From assembly GCF_028769735.1 (NCBI RefSeq), contig NC_088177.1, positions 27,250,099-27,314,098 of the forward strand: a stretch of DNA of 64,000 bases. Direction: 5' to 3'. This stretch comes from Zonotrichia leucophrys gambelii (lineage: Eukaryota; Chordata; Aves; Passeriformes; Passerellidae). Every line of letters starts with the position of its first letter. Position 1 is the first letter of the stretch. The translations under genes and the position numbers were made by a program. This document shows, piece by piece, positions 1 through 13,349 of this stretch. The notes beneath the pieces are model-generated. The model ran no database searches, was not told the origin of the DNA, and worked only from the letters and a program-made list of their open reading frames with translations.

Positions 1-1578
1 TCTTTATTTTTTGGTGATGTCATTTTTTAATGCAAATTGTGATTAGCACATTTTCATTAAATGAATAATAGTTTTGCTGACATAACTGCTAACACTGTCA
101 CCTTAGAATGCCACATTTCCTTTTTTATTCATTTAGAAACTATGTGAATGACCAAGCAGCTCTTCCATCTCTGTAATGAAAAGTCAGGAAGGCCCTGTTT
201 TCTTAAGCAAACAAAACATGCTCAGTACTTTACAGTGACTCTTCACTGATTCAGCAAGTCCTGGATTTTCTTTTCACGTTTGAAATTTTCTTTTTTTTTT
301 TAAACCCAAGCACATAATCAGAGATGCAACTGAACTGAGGTTAATGGACTAGTTAAACAGGAAGATTTTTGTTGCCAATGTTTTTATACATGCTCCAGAT
401 GAATAGGAATATTTCACTCTAGTAAAAAATTTAACACCAGTAAGATGAAAATAAGGAATGCAAATAAGGCTCTCCTTATTCACTGAATATTTATGAAGAG
501 CTTTTGCAGAAACTTAACACTCTTAATAATCATCCACTCAAACAAGTGGCTGAGAAGATGGAAAAACATGTATTTGGAAAATAAGCAGAAAGTATGGTCT
601 GTGTCCCCAAAACAGACTGGGTGGAAACGAAACAAGTTAATTAAGAAAGGAGATGCATCCCAGCCAAGAGGAGGGTTAGGAAAGGATGAAGAGCCAAGCT
701 CCAGTGCATAAAGGCTAAAAGGCCTCATCTTCTCTTTCAAGGTAAATAAGATCTGTGATTTTTCTGGATTTATTTTCTTGCTAAGAAAAGAAAAGTGAAA
801 TATTTGTGTGCTTGACTATTCTTTACTCACTCCACTGGGATTCTTCTCTTTGAGCTGATTCCTGGAAGTCAGCCAAGGGATCTACAGCTAGTCATCAGTT
901 ACACAGCACAATTCACACTTGATGCTCTGAAAATCCTGTGATGTGAGATGTTACAGGTATAACCCCTATCAAGGGATAAGTCACTAGCACTCCACTAGCC
1001 TTTGGTTTCCAACCTGTCCAAATATCTGTCTGTGATTCACCTTCATCCTGAGTGGTTTTATGTTTGTTCTATGACAGTTCAAATTTTATGACCTTATGAA
1101 TTTATTTAAGAATCTATTTAGTTATGAAAAATCCCCAAACAGTTAGGAGACTGAAAAAAGCTCAGTTACAATTCTAAATATTGTTCACTTTTAATTACAA
1201 AATACATGCAATGCAATCCATGACACAAAAAACCAGAAGTTAGAAGACTCATTCTCTTCCTGGCACTTCCAGATTTCTGCTGGACACCTTGTTCAAGGCT
1301 ACCTCCCACCCCTCTCTGCAGAAAACAGGGAGTAAAGAACAACCTCCCTGTAAGCACTTGGAGGAACACAGCAATGACAACTACAAGAGCACTTGGTATA
1401 ATCAAACAAAAATGCATCTTCAGTAAAATGAGAAAACTCCAGGGAAACATCTATTTCCAACTGAAAATGGAGCTCATAGAAGGTGATTGTTTTGTTTAAC
1501 ACACACACCTTGGGCCCCTATAGCTCTGACACTGTTCAGTTAAACGAGGCCAGAGATGAAGTCTTAGACAAGCTTTAC
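1..1578 (-). other. CSRNP3: CSRNP3 intron, 3' of the visible exons (partial)
   Basis: This stretch follows the GT donor of the 1579-1838 exon in the direction of transcription, so it is read as intron. I see no exon for the next part of CSRNP3 (the acidic and Cys-rich regions) in any frame, so that exon should lie left of the window. Short open frames here are not recognisable. A small CA run is present near 1500-1508. Otherwise I see nothing to annotate. Confidence 0.75.
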
Positions 1579-1838
1579 CTTTAACTTTAGAGAATTGAGT
1601 TTTTCCTCCCTCAGGTGCTCTCTCAGCATCTCCCGGTGGAGCCTCTCCTGCTCCATGGCGAACTCGCCCAGGGTGTACTGGCGCACGCTGTTGTGCCGAG
1701 TGGACATTCCCAGCGTGCTCCCTCCCTGGCTGGGAACGCTGGTGAAGCCTTGCCTTCTGGTGAAGTAGTACACAGTGACACAGTTGAAGTGCACATTCTT
1801 GGCTCTCTTGCGCTTCTCCCTCTTCAGGATTGAAGACG
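1579..1838 (-). CDS. CSRNP3: CSRNP3 second coding exon (residues 50-136)
   Basis: CSRNP-family proteins are nuclear, Cys/Ser-rich transcriptional regulators. This exon encodes the end of the conserved N-terminal region. The minus strand reads CG (completing a Pro codon begun in the previous exon), then 86 codons with no stop: SSILKREKR, NVHFNCVTVYYFTRRQGF, TSVPSQGGSTLGM, RHNSVRQYTLGEFAMEQE, and a charged helix ending EEKLNSLKLK. This order is diagnostic of the family. KREKR, HNSVRQYTLGEFAMEQERLH and LNSLKLK fit CSRNP3 better than CSRNP1 or CSRNP2. The acceptor is TTCCAG just right of 1838. The donor is AAG|GTAAAG, with GT at 1578-1577. The length is 260 nt, entering in phase 1 and leaving at a codon boundary. 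The local GC rise against AT-rich introns agrees with coding sequence. The only uncertainty is the exact paralogue. Confidence 0.95.
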
Positions 1839-4800
1839 CTGGAACAGAGACAGATTTCAGTGGGAATGGTGGCCTGCAGTCAGGCTGCAGACGTGTTCAG
1901 ACAAAGGAACTGCACAAGTGACATTACCTGACTACACAGACACCGTGTTCCAAGGTGAGAAGGACAAGAAGGTAACGTCAGAAATAGAAGCCACTACAAG
2001 CTGTTACAGTCATGAACACCATTGTCTACTTCAGAAGAGAAATACTTGGCCAGGAAAGTTTTTCTTTCCCATCACATCATAAAAATGTTTTATCCTTTTA
2101 CCAAGAAAGCAACCAAATCCCAGCAAAAGAAACTTCCTTCAGTGTCGCCACACAGATGGTGATCCAATGACTTGCACCTCCTCCAACCCCTGCCAACAAA
2201 GTTGCACAAGGCAGGAGAGGTCCACATCACTACAGCACAGGGTCATGCTAACAAGAAAGATTAGAATATCCAATTACCTAATTTATGAGAAATTGATGTT
2301 GGAGAAACTATAAAAGTAGTATGTTTAGTATTTCATACTGTCTCAAAAATTCATACTATCATCATCACCACTGACTGATACAGAACTAATTCTGACTAGC
2401 AGTCAGACCCACTTTGTTTTTCTTTACCTTCATCCATCTTTCTGCGGCCATCCACTGAATACGTGTGTGTATATAGTCTAACGTGTAGAATTTTTACAAA
2501 AAATTAAATCTAGTATTTTCTTAACTCTCTTCTGATTCTACTTATACCTGTGCTCAGGTTTTTTTGTAAACATATGCAGTAACACATGAAACGTGTTTAA
2601 AAAAATGCCAGATTTTAACTATTAAATATTCTTCTTCTTTTGATTCTACAGACACTTGGCAACTCCTTCCCATGATACTGATCTAGTGTTTCTCACTGAT
2701 AATAGCTGCATGCCTTTAGAGAAATAAAAAAAGATACACAAACCTTAGAGAAAGGTAAGGGACACTCCTCGATTTTTAAGATGAGCAGTCCAATTTATTT
2801 GATTTGTTGCAAAATAGCAACAAGTTGTTGAGAATGCAGCTTGTAGGTCATTGCTTTGCAGCTTATAGGCAACAACTGCAGGTGTGTGCAGGTATGAATG
2901 AGAGGCCTCATTGCCAGAATTCAGGCAGTAAAATGATTTAAAGGGTGCCTGACCACTCTTGAATGGCTTGGAATCATTCTATAAAAGCAGTAAGAACAAC
3001 AAGATGTAGACTGATAATCTAGAATTCCACCAGAGATGGGACCCACTTGGCCTTCAGGTCTGGTTTCATTACAGGTCTGGTTTCTTGTCACAGGTAAAAC
3101 ACAGTTCAGCCTCTATTACTGGTTGTGAAATGTTAATCACCACAAACGTAAATCCACAAACTTCTACATGAAGTAAAACTGTCAAAACACCCAGAATCAT
3201 CTACCAAACTGTGGGAAAACCAAGTACATTAGAAAATAAAGCTCTGTATCCAAATTACAGACAGTGTGTCCTGCAGACATTATCACTGAACTTTGTGGCT
3301 CACTGAAACAGGATTACTTCTCCTAAATACTAATAAGCTGCTAAAAGTATGGTAAAGTATATGGCTTGCTATATAAGTAACAGACCTCCTGCAGGTGGGC
3401 TGGATTATAAATATAAAACAGATAAATATGATCAGGTCCTGTTACTCGCATGCTGCTAGTAAAGTGTGTTACAAAGAAAAGGTGTAGCATGTACAAAGGG
3501 AAATCAAAAGAAATTCTGTTACATTAAGCATGTTTAACTTGCATCCAAGTTGAAGCAAATCTCCTATCAACAGAGCTTGTCAAAAATATTTATAGGAATC
3601 CTTTAGTGAGGGAAGAGGGTATTTCATTAGCAGACTAGTTGATAGAGATGTGTCAATTTCGCATGATATTAAATATGGTTTTAATGTGTTGTTCTTTTTC
3701 ATACATACCACAGTTCCAAAACAAAACTGCCTTTAATAAAAACAATTTCTGAGCATTTTTAAGATGGGGTAATTTTCATGCTGAGACATTCTCTTTCAAT
3801 GTAGCATAAAAGCAAATACACTAAATCAGAACCTGCACTGCCAATAAGCTCTAATACAAAAGAAAGTGCATATTAAAAACCCCTTTTCCTGCTGAATGAG
3901 GTATCTAAACTATTCTGGGTGTATCCAATTTTTGATATCAGTATCAATGTCATTTGGATCTCAACTGGATGATGCCTCTATTTCAGAAGAAATACTGGCA
4001 GCTACTGAAAGGCAGGCAGTTTCTTTGCCAAATAAATGAACCAGTCACAAATGAAATGAGAAATAAAACTATTGCAAAATACTCAAAGAAAGAAAAGGAA
4101 AGTTGCTCTTGAAAAAAAAATATACACATACATTTCATGAAGAAATTGAAGGTAACTGCACCTTTGATTTCACAAGTTACAGAATCACACAAACCTTTGA
4201 ATTCTCATCTGTAAAGCTGAGTATCTATGACACAAGGTCTGTGTTGATAGTAATCTGGTTCAGATCTTTGCCCTGGAACTCCTGACAGGGCGGCTTTACT
4301 GGCAGGAATGACAAATGCTGCAATGAAAGCACTTCTGTTTTTTCAAGTCTCAATCTCTTTATGGTACAGATACTACTTTCATACTAATGGCTAAACATAA
4401 ATAATGACCCTTAGGTTTTATTCACACACTACACGCTAACATTAATAGCTAAATGAAGCTAAGCAGAAGACTATGTGATCTAGTTACTTCCAGATGAAAA
4501 AAAAAAAAAAAAGAAAGTCATCTCTGATAAAAACTACATACCATGAATGAGCTTTTACACTATGTGCATTTTTGCCCATGTGTGCGCATCAAAATTCAGA
4601 ACATGAATTTCATGCACTGCCATACATTTATGCCTAATACTTCGGTCATCAATCTCTCAGTTAAGACTGCAGATGTCATGGGCTGTCTTAAAGAACCCAT
4701 TAATGCATATCTTCAACTTTTTATAGTTCTTATCAGTTTCAGTAATTGAATTGTCAATGCCACACCATCAAAGTTGTTTGTTTGTGGGGTTCTTTTGATA

Positions 4801-7800
4801 TATCACTGATTAAAACTGTCAGAATTAAGATGAAGTTCATGAAAATGTTGACACACAGTAACTTCAGTGTCACTAGCACTGTAAATTCAGCACTAGATTG
4901 AAGACGTGTATGAAGACAATGCATTTGTTGTAAATGCCATTAAAGTTTGTGCTGTTATTTATTAACATTGCAATTCTGAGTCAGACAAATTATACAATAG
5001 TCTGTAATTAAACATGTGTGTAAACATTCAGAGCCCTCAGAATACATGGGATTACTTCTTCTGGAACACACCCTATCTTTTGGTAGTGCTCATTAAAGGG
5101 CAGAGTTAAGGCCCTATGAAAAACTCCACAGCCATCTCCTGAATGCTGCTGTCAGGAGGAGTTAGAATATATTCATATTTATGTGAATTTTGTTTACAAG
5201 AATAGATCTGGCAGGAGCTGCAAGAGTTTACAGGATTGTATTTGATTAGTCAAAAGCACAGATTAGAATGTCAGCGAGGAGACATGAGAATTGTGCCCAC
5301 CTCAGCTACCAAGGACACAGAAAGAAGCACAGTCAGCACTGCAAAGCACTGTGTTCCTGCTCTATTACACTTCCTAAAAATCCCTGAGCAGAGGGCTGCC
5401 TTGATGTGAGCTCAAAAATATTATTAAATATGTAATGGAAATGTTGAACATTTTCCAATGTCAGGGACAAAGTGCTCTATAACTGATTCAAACCCTTTGC
5501 TTCAAACCAACCTAAACAGAATTACCACCTTATCAAGAGTCTGGGGCATTTGTTATTTTGCATGCACTGTACCTTACACAGTATGTTAAATCTGCTGGAA
5601 TCACTGCTAAGGGCATTGTTTAACTCAAGACAGAGCAGAGGAACACACAAAATATGTATGTTCTGATCTGTTAGAAAGCATGAATATACACCTAGCAACA
5701 TTTACTGAAAATCTGAAAAAATCAGGTTTTATTATACTCAGTCATCATTTCTTTCTTGTATCTTGGTAACAGATGTCATCATTGGCCCATCCAACTCCCA
5801 AATCCCATGAAAAAATTTTCCCCTTTCTAAAGGGGAAAATCAGTATTTCCACTAGCAATCCAACCTATGCTTAAAAGAATCACCCAAGTTTCATTTGTAT
5901 ATGGATAAATTATAACTAATACAATAGGAAAGCAAGAGCAGTAATATGCTGGCAGACTGGAGCAAAGCTTTCCTGACTTGCTCTCATATGTCCAAGGCAC
6001 TATGCATCAGCACTGTCCATTTGCCTTTCAACATCCTCATTTTCCAAGCTGGGCCCTGGAGCTACAGCAGTGAGAAACCTGTGGAAGATGCAGCCCTTCC
6101 TTCTGCATGTTTAGTGGCTGAAACAGAATCCAATCCTCCCCCTAAGAAAAGCACCCACTGAAGCTGTGCTCATCCATCAAATGCAAAATCTGCTTCCTAT
6201 TTTTATACAATCCTGATAGGAATGACATTTTAAGCTCATCATGTTTTTCTAACATTTTTTACCCAGAAAACTGGTAGTTCTTTGATTACAAAACTTAAAT
6301 GATCTCAGTTCTGGCTGAACTCCAAGACATAAGCACTTTCTTCTGCTGTCTCAGCTATTCTCCTGATGTCAAAGACACATTAAAATAAATGTGAACCATA
6401 TGGCTCCCCAGCAGATTACTCACACTCCTGCATCAATGAGGGCAAAGCAATGCATTGTCACCAGTGCAGAAATATCTTAGGCACGTGAAATTTCAAAAGG
6501 CTGGAAAAAACATGTGTGAAGCAGCCTTTTGGATTGAAGCTCTATCTTAGACCAGTGGAAATGCTACATTTCTTACACTCTACTACCAATTTGAGAGAAG
6601 AGGGACAATGCTGTGGAACACCACCACCTACCTAGAGCACTTCACTGCTCTATCCATCTAGTAGCTTCTTTTAGGATAAAAGCAAAGCTAAATTCACAGG
6701 AGGAGCTGGATGGGAAGGCTTGCCTAATGCCAGATTTAAGTCACATTTGAAAAGGTTTTTGAAAATTACTAGCTCACAGAAAAGTCTGACATGAATAGAG
6801 AGGGATTAATTTGTATTTTAAGCACTTTACCTCACTGTCAAGTGTTTGGTCACAAATCTTGCAGAAATGTTTAATTGTTAGGATACATACTAGAAGATGG
6901 AACCTGACCACTAAAATTTCAGTGAAAGATCCAAGTTTACTTCCTCAGCACCCTCAGTTCCAGAGTGCTTTTCTGTGACATACATCACACTAGTCCAGTT
7001 TCTTCATTCTGTAAATATCATCAGCCTGTGGGGAGGAGTGGAGATGGTTAAGTGCTCTCTGCCTCACCATTTCCTCTAAATGCCAGCTGCTGTTCCATAG
7101 GTGATTATTCCTGACCTTGGCCCCAGCTTTGTGAGGAGGGAAGCCCTACCAGGGATCCCTGTAGGAACACCCATGCATAACAATTGCATTGGCTGAGCTC
7201 TGCTATGACAGTGCAGGCAATCCTTCATCCCATCCCACCTGTGGCTTCTGTGAATGGCCATTTCATGTAAACACAGCTACCCATTCAGCTGACTGACACT
7301 TTGCATTTACAACCATATTTTATGGACCTATCATGAGCATCTTCTGACAACGCTTATTTTGTTTGATGTTTTCTAAGCCAACAAAAACATCACTTAACAC
7401 AAAAACTATCTCTGGTTGTTTTGTGCACAAAGTGCACTAATTTAAAACAGACAACTTACTTAAAAATACAGAAACATAATTAGTTGCACAAATCATTCTA
7501 AAAACTAGTGGGAACCTGCTTTATAACCTCTCTTTTCAATTTTTAACAATTCTCACCACAGTATTCCTTATTCCAGATGAAGAGATGCTGTCATGGTATA
7601 CCCTGTCCTGTCATTCTGTGTGAGTTTGAGCTAAGACACTGCACTACATTTCGCTGAATTTATTTGCATCTCTTGCTTTTTAATGCTCAGATGAGCTGAC
7701 TGATTTTAAAATCAAATACAAGAACCTCTCAACCTGTTAGCATTTCATAACATGAGTCAACAAATAGCAATAAAAACATATTCCTCATTAACGAGGAAAT

Positions 7801-10800
7801 TCCAAGCCTGGTTGCTGGCAACATGAATAACTGCAAGATGCCATGAAAAAAGAAATGCCTGCATTTAGTTACACATGTTTTCCCATAGTAAACCAGCACC
7901 ACCACTTCTACCTCATTCAGAGCTGAAGTTTCTATCATTAACCAGCAATTAAACATGCAGCTTAAGTTCAAAGCTCAGGTCAAGTCTTGTGCTATTGACC
8001 TTATACCAAATAAAACTTTATCCCTCTATGAAGATAATTCAGAAGAAGCTACACCTTCCTAAGGATTTCATGCCTTCTTTTACATTATGCATGGGCACAT
8101 ATGTAAGGCAATCTCAGTAAGTCAGCAGCTCTACAAAATTCAGACAATGCTTTACAGGGCACATTGAAGGAACTGTAACAAGGATGTACTTTTGTGTTTT
8201 CAAATTCCTCATTATATCTAATTGCAAGATCAAAAGATGGCAAGAGCACTTAGAGACCAAAGAGCTTTCTCAGAGCCCTCAGTGACCTGTCAATTCCAAA
8301 TGAACCAAAGTAGATCCAAAAGTACTCTAAAGACAGTACCCTAATTAGTGGAATGGCAGGACCTGTGATTATGGATAACCCTGCTCACGACAGTGATAAT
8401 GTTAATGGCAATAGAGAGAGAACTGATGGAGGACATCAACCAGACTGTTGTGATGGCAGCACCTTCTGTTGGTGATAATCACCTTATCAGAGAAGCTGCT
8501 GCAGGCCATCTCAAGTGACTGCAGGCAAGGAAGAGAAGTTTCAGCTACAGGACACTGAAGTTGAAATGGTAGAGGAAAGCAGCAGCTCCTTATGTTTCTT
8601 AAGAAATGCATCTGTGATTAATGTGCTATTGGGAGTTATTACCAGCACCAAAGTGCAAAAGACAGGACTTCACAAGGTCGCCACAGGTCTTTCAATTGCA
8701 CACAATTCTGTAAGTTAAATACAGGTATTCTTCTGTATCAGAAAAAAACCCACCAAGCATTTAGAGGCAGGTACCTCACCAAAGCAGGGAGAATCACAGA
8801 GTCATCAAATTATTAGTTGGAAAAGAACTCCAAGATCATCAAATTATTTTAGACTGAATACCACCATGCCCCTTAAAGTGTATAATGAAGTGCCATGTCT
8901 ACTTGTTTTCTGAATACTTCCAGGGAAGGTGATTTCTCCACTTCCCTGGGGAGCCTGTTCCAATGCTTAACTTTTCTTATAGCAAAGCAACTTTTCCTAA
9001 TATCCAACCCAAACCTCCCCTGGCACACTTTGAGGTCATTTCCCCTTGTCTGTGAGAAGAGACTTCCCACCTTTTGACAACCTTTCATGGAACTGTAGAG
9101 AGCAATAAAGTCTCCCCTGAGCCTCCTTTTCTCCACTGAACACCCACAACTCCCTCAGCTGCTCCTCACAGGATTTATGTTCCAGACCCTTCATGAGCTT
9201 CATTACCCTTCCTTGGAAGGGTATTGAATATTCCCCAATGGCTGAGCTGCAATGTGGAACTCAATGTTCCTCAGTGCACATAATACAGGAATGGTCAGAG
9301 TGTTGTACTGACATCCCCAACAGCAATTCCAGGTTTTTCAGCTTGCTGTGGAGCAGATGAAACACAGCAGTGGAGTGGCAGAACTGAACAGGGCAATTGA
9401 AAGGAGCTCCAATGGCATTTTCAGTACTCCAGCCCTGTATTCTGTGTATGCCCAAGTCCTGGCTAATACTGAACGTGCAACGCTTGCACTGCTACTGAAA
9501 GATGAACATCCTTCTTTCTGATATGAAGGCAGGTCTGTGAAATGGGAAAGGCATGTGGACCAGCCAGCAATACACTTTGGCACCCATTAAAGGAAATCTG
9601 CAATGACTAATGATCTGCTGAATCAAACTGAAATTGCTTCAATAGACTGAGAAAGGTAAGTGAAACACACAACAGGGACTATATCTGCCAGCAGTAATGA
9701 AGGCACTCCATCACCATTTGCTAAGAGACTTAAAAATGTGCACATCTGTAAAAATACACACACTATATAAAGAAAATGCTAATGGTAAAATTTGTCTGTT
9801 CTTTATGGACTGTAATTTTTATTTACTGACTCAGTTGCCCGCAGCCTAGGCTAGGGATTTATTAATTTCTTCTTGTTGCTGTCTTTATTTGTTTAAATGG
9901 ATATATTGTTAAAGAAACTCTGTAATTATCCCAGCGTAATAGTCACAAGCAATAGCACTTAGGGCCATCTCTGTCATGTGTTTTCTGCCATCACACTACA
10001 GGGTTAATTGCTGAGAACAAAGTCATCTTCTGCTGGTTCTGCCCCACCTGAATGATCCACAGCAGCTGTGTGCCTCATTTAGCTGGCAGGTTAAACTGAC
10101 TGTAAGACTAATTGAGCACAATTCTTGCTAGGCTCCTGTTTATCTCGCCCAATACATATAGTATCAAGGGTTGTGTAAATACAGAGATGCATCAGCTGTG
10201 CTAGATGGATTCATATACAAAATGCCTGCTTCCTAAAGTGCTGAAGAGATTGTAGTTACAAGTAATTTAGAATTATCTCTTTGTCAGATCAATTAGAAAG
10301 AAAAAATAAGACTTAGAGGACCGTGTTAGCTTTTTTTTAAATTCTCCGTTTAAGAATTAATTTATAGATCTTGATGCTGACTACAGGTCACACAACTCTC
10401 TCCCTCTTTTCAATCCATAAAAGAGAGTTTATAGTCAACTTCATATTCACCTATATGAAAACAGAGCAGAAAAAAGACAGTACACAGGATCTGACAGTGT
10501 CCCACTAAATAGAAGAGAAAATGGTACAACACATCAGGAAGTAGCTGAGGAAGATAACCCCCATCAAGGAGGTATTCAGGCATGTAACAGAGGCAAGGAA
10601 TCTCGACAGCCTTTTTTCTGCACTGGCTCTTTTCAGTCTGCTCACTGAAAAAAGTCTCACAGAACTCAACCTTATATTTAGATTCAAATATTCAGCTTAG
10701 AAAAGCTCATCTCTTGTCTTTTATTGTGGAAGATGAATGAGTTTAAAGCATGAACAAAACACCTTCCAATGAACACTGTTAAACAGTTGCATTAGTATAC

Positions 10801-12553
10801 ATTACGTGTGCATGTAATTTTCAGGTGAATCTCACTTAATGGCTCTTAAGTAATACAGGGGTTCTATATTTGATTTCTTGGAATTTAGGCTGGTGCATCT
10901 GTATTAAAGACAACACTTTTAAAAAAGGTCAATGCACACATAAACTACTTGCTCTTTCTACTTCTGTATCACCAATGGATATACAAAAATGTTTTGGTTT
11001 TTTTAATGTAATATGTATAATTTCTGTATGTATGCAAGTGCACATACAGATAAACATTTATTACTCTGGCCACAGGTATCTCAGTTAGATAAATCACTAA
11101 TCATAACACTGAAATACTGTAGTTTCTCTTACAGAAAGGGAAGTTCCTTTAAACTAAATTGTTTATTATGTCAACTACAATTAAAGCTTATTGTTCCATG
11201 CATGTACTACAACTTCCAAGTTTGTCCCCTGAATTGTTCCCTTTCATTGTATCACCTGTGCATGTATTCACAATAAAATTGTGGTCTTTTGTGTGGGTGG
11301 GAATGACTGTTTGATGCAAAAAGCCTGTTTTCAGTCTACAATGAATAACCAACTAACTTCTTCAACAGATGCAAATGTTAAAGTAGCAGCATGCAGATAA
11401 TACTGTCCCCAAGAAAATTTTCTAAATACTAATCTAAATTTAAATTTCTAAATACTACCGAAGAGGTTTACTGGGTCCCTTACTCCTTTGTGGCACTTCA
11501 ATAAAATAGGTCTCCAACTAGCACTGCATCTTAAATATCATATAGCACCTCAAGAGTGTCCCACGTAAACCTGTTTCAAAAGCTGTGCCTGTCCCTCCTG
11601 TGCACAGGAACATTCCCTACCAGAGCAAATGGGATTCAGACCCACACATCCAAATGCCTGCTCAAACTGAACAGCAGCATCTGGCAGGTTGTGCAGTTAT
11701 AAGAACATTCATATCACATGCTACAAACGTGGTTTCTAGGCACATCCACCCACTCAGTTACATGGAACACACTCTGGACAAGCAGCAATGAGGAGCCTCA
11801 CCTACTCCTTGGCTCACAGTTTTAAGGAATAACTCCATAGAGAAGATTTAAATGCAACAGAGTTGAAGGAGGCAAACCCCTGCTTTTTAGAAGATGCAGT
11901 TCACTATTAATAAATAATATAACCAACTAAAACACGTATCATCAACTGCAAACATAAACTGTAAATTTATCATTCCCAGAAAGATATGCTGCAAATGTAG
12001 CTTGGCTAACTTAAGACCAAATTCTTATTTGAATTATTACATTGCAAAGTACAGAAATATCCTCTGGTACCTGAAAAACAGAAACTATTGAAATAATGTT
12101 TACCATACACAACATTCATCAGTTCCAAGTAAAAGAAAGCTTATATTGTTTTTAGAGAAGAACTCTCACCAATACTGTATTACAGAGAGCTGACAGCTGC
12201 AATACATTCAGCTAAGGAAAATAAACTGAGCTAAAGCACTTTCCCTACAGTACCTGTTAGAACTATTTTGAACACAATTGCTAACATTAACTACAAACAG
12301 CTACATAATTCAAGCAGCAAATAGGTAGGAGCTTCCAAGAGACTTCAAACTTTTACAACAGTCTAACAGACAACAAGTAAAAGAATGTAGGAGTATTTTA
12401 CTAAGTATTTTTGAGCAAATCACAAACTGAACATCATGGAGAGACTGTTTCATGATCTGCTCAATTAAAAATCATCATGCTTATCTAACCACAAAATTTA
12501 TTTTATTTTGAGAAACAGGAATAATTCTTTGGGTACGCAGAGTTAGTACTTAC
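1839..12553 (-). other. CSRNP3: CSRNP3 intron between the two visible coding exons
   Basis: This 10.7-kb stretch runs from the GTAAGT donor at 12553-12548 to the TTCCAG acceptor at 1840-1839. It is AT-rich and contains one clear CR1 fragment near 8.8-9.2 kb. Apart from that I see only homopolymer runs, such as the A run near 4498-4512, and chance open frames of at most about 90 codons. No other exon, RNA gene or conserved element could be recognised by eye. Confidence 0.85.
8791..9230 (-). mobile_element. CR1 LINE, 3' end fragment, minus strand
   Basis: CR1 is the dominant avian non-LTR retrotransposon. The minus-strand frame from 9136 to 8873 reads like the C-terminal part of CR1 ORF2: EKRRLRGDFIALY, then HWNRLPREVEKSPSLEVF. 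The 3' end, near 8791-8840 on the plus strand, has the usual GAATCACAGAGTCAT stretch followed by a TTGGAAAAGAACTCCAAGATCATC block. The copy is 5'-truncated and has indels. Degenerate CR1-like sequence may extend to about 9330. Confidence 0.9.
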
Positions 12554-12767
12554 GGGTAAAATGATTAGAAGTGGATGGATTGACACTATCACCACTGTCA
12601 GCACTTTCACTGCTGGAAATGTCATCATCTGATTCCCTCACAGAGGAACAAGGTGAGGAGCCATCAACTTCTTCAAACTTCCTCTTTAAAATTCCACTCA
12701 TTGCTGCAATGCTGTCACATGTACCTGTAACAGGAACAGAGGCAATGAGGCACTGAAACATCCAGCT
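12543..12767 (-). repeat. Exon-duplication unit, copy A
   Basis: These 225 bp are shared with 52733-52958. The unit holds the start-codon exon plus only 11 bp of intron after the donor and 43 bp before the acceptor. Similarity stops abruptly outside it: past TTAGTACT on one side and past CCAGCT on the other. See the two exon entries for the comparison. Confidence 0.9.
12554..12724 (-). CDS. CSRNP3: CSRNP3 start-codon exon (copy A, canonical)
   Basis: This exon encodes the N-terminus of CSRNP3. The ATG is at 12701-12699 and 49 codons follow (MSGILKRKFEEVDGSSPCSS..., then an acidic/Ser block SDDDISSSESADSGDS, then STSNHFT), plus one C that begins codon 50. This matches my recollection of vertebrate CSRNP3 closely, hence 'canonical'. 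The acceptor is a pyrimidine tract ending GTTACAG at 12725. The donor is ACCC|GTAAGT with GT at 12553-12552. The exon is 171 nt (57 codons) and phase 1 at both ends. The first 23 nt upstream of the ATG carry no in-frame stop, so it can be included in frame after another phase-1 donor. The first in-frame Met is the family start. A close copy lies at 52744-52915. Confidence 0.95.
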
Positions 12768-13349
12768 GCAGAATATGCAATCATAAACTCCAAAGTAATT
12801 TTTATTTCAAAATAGCAGTAAATTGCCACTTCTAGTCTTGAATAATCATTTAATATGAAATTACACATGACTAATTAGGAGAGTGAAGCCATAGAAGAAA
12901 AAAATCTTAAGTCCTACTCTAACTTGACATGTATGGAGGTGACTATTTTGCTAGAATAATCTGTAACAGATTGCTTTCAGGGAGTATTTTCCCCACTATG
13001 TCAACAGCATCCCTATCTTCTTCTAGGTTATGGTGTGAAATTTCAAACCAAGAAAAAAATTACGGACCTGGTCCCTCCTTTGGCTGCCACAGGAGGAAGG
13101 AAAGCTCACAATCAGGGATGAAATCAAGAAGAAATCATCCTGAACACTGTTCCCAATGCTAAATATAAGTGATGTAACCAGTGTTCACACCAGCCTTTAA
13201 GAATTTCATCCGATAATTCCAATATTACAGACAGGTAAAAGACAGTGAAGGCACAAAGACCACATATAAATTTGTGCTCAATAAACACCTGGATTTCTGA
13301 AGTTACCCACACCAGTTAAAGACACCAACTGCCTCCCAAACCTTCTCCT

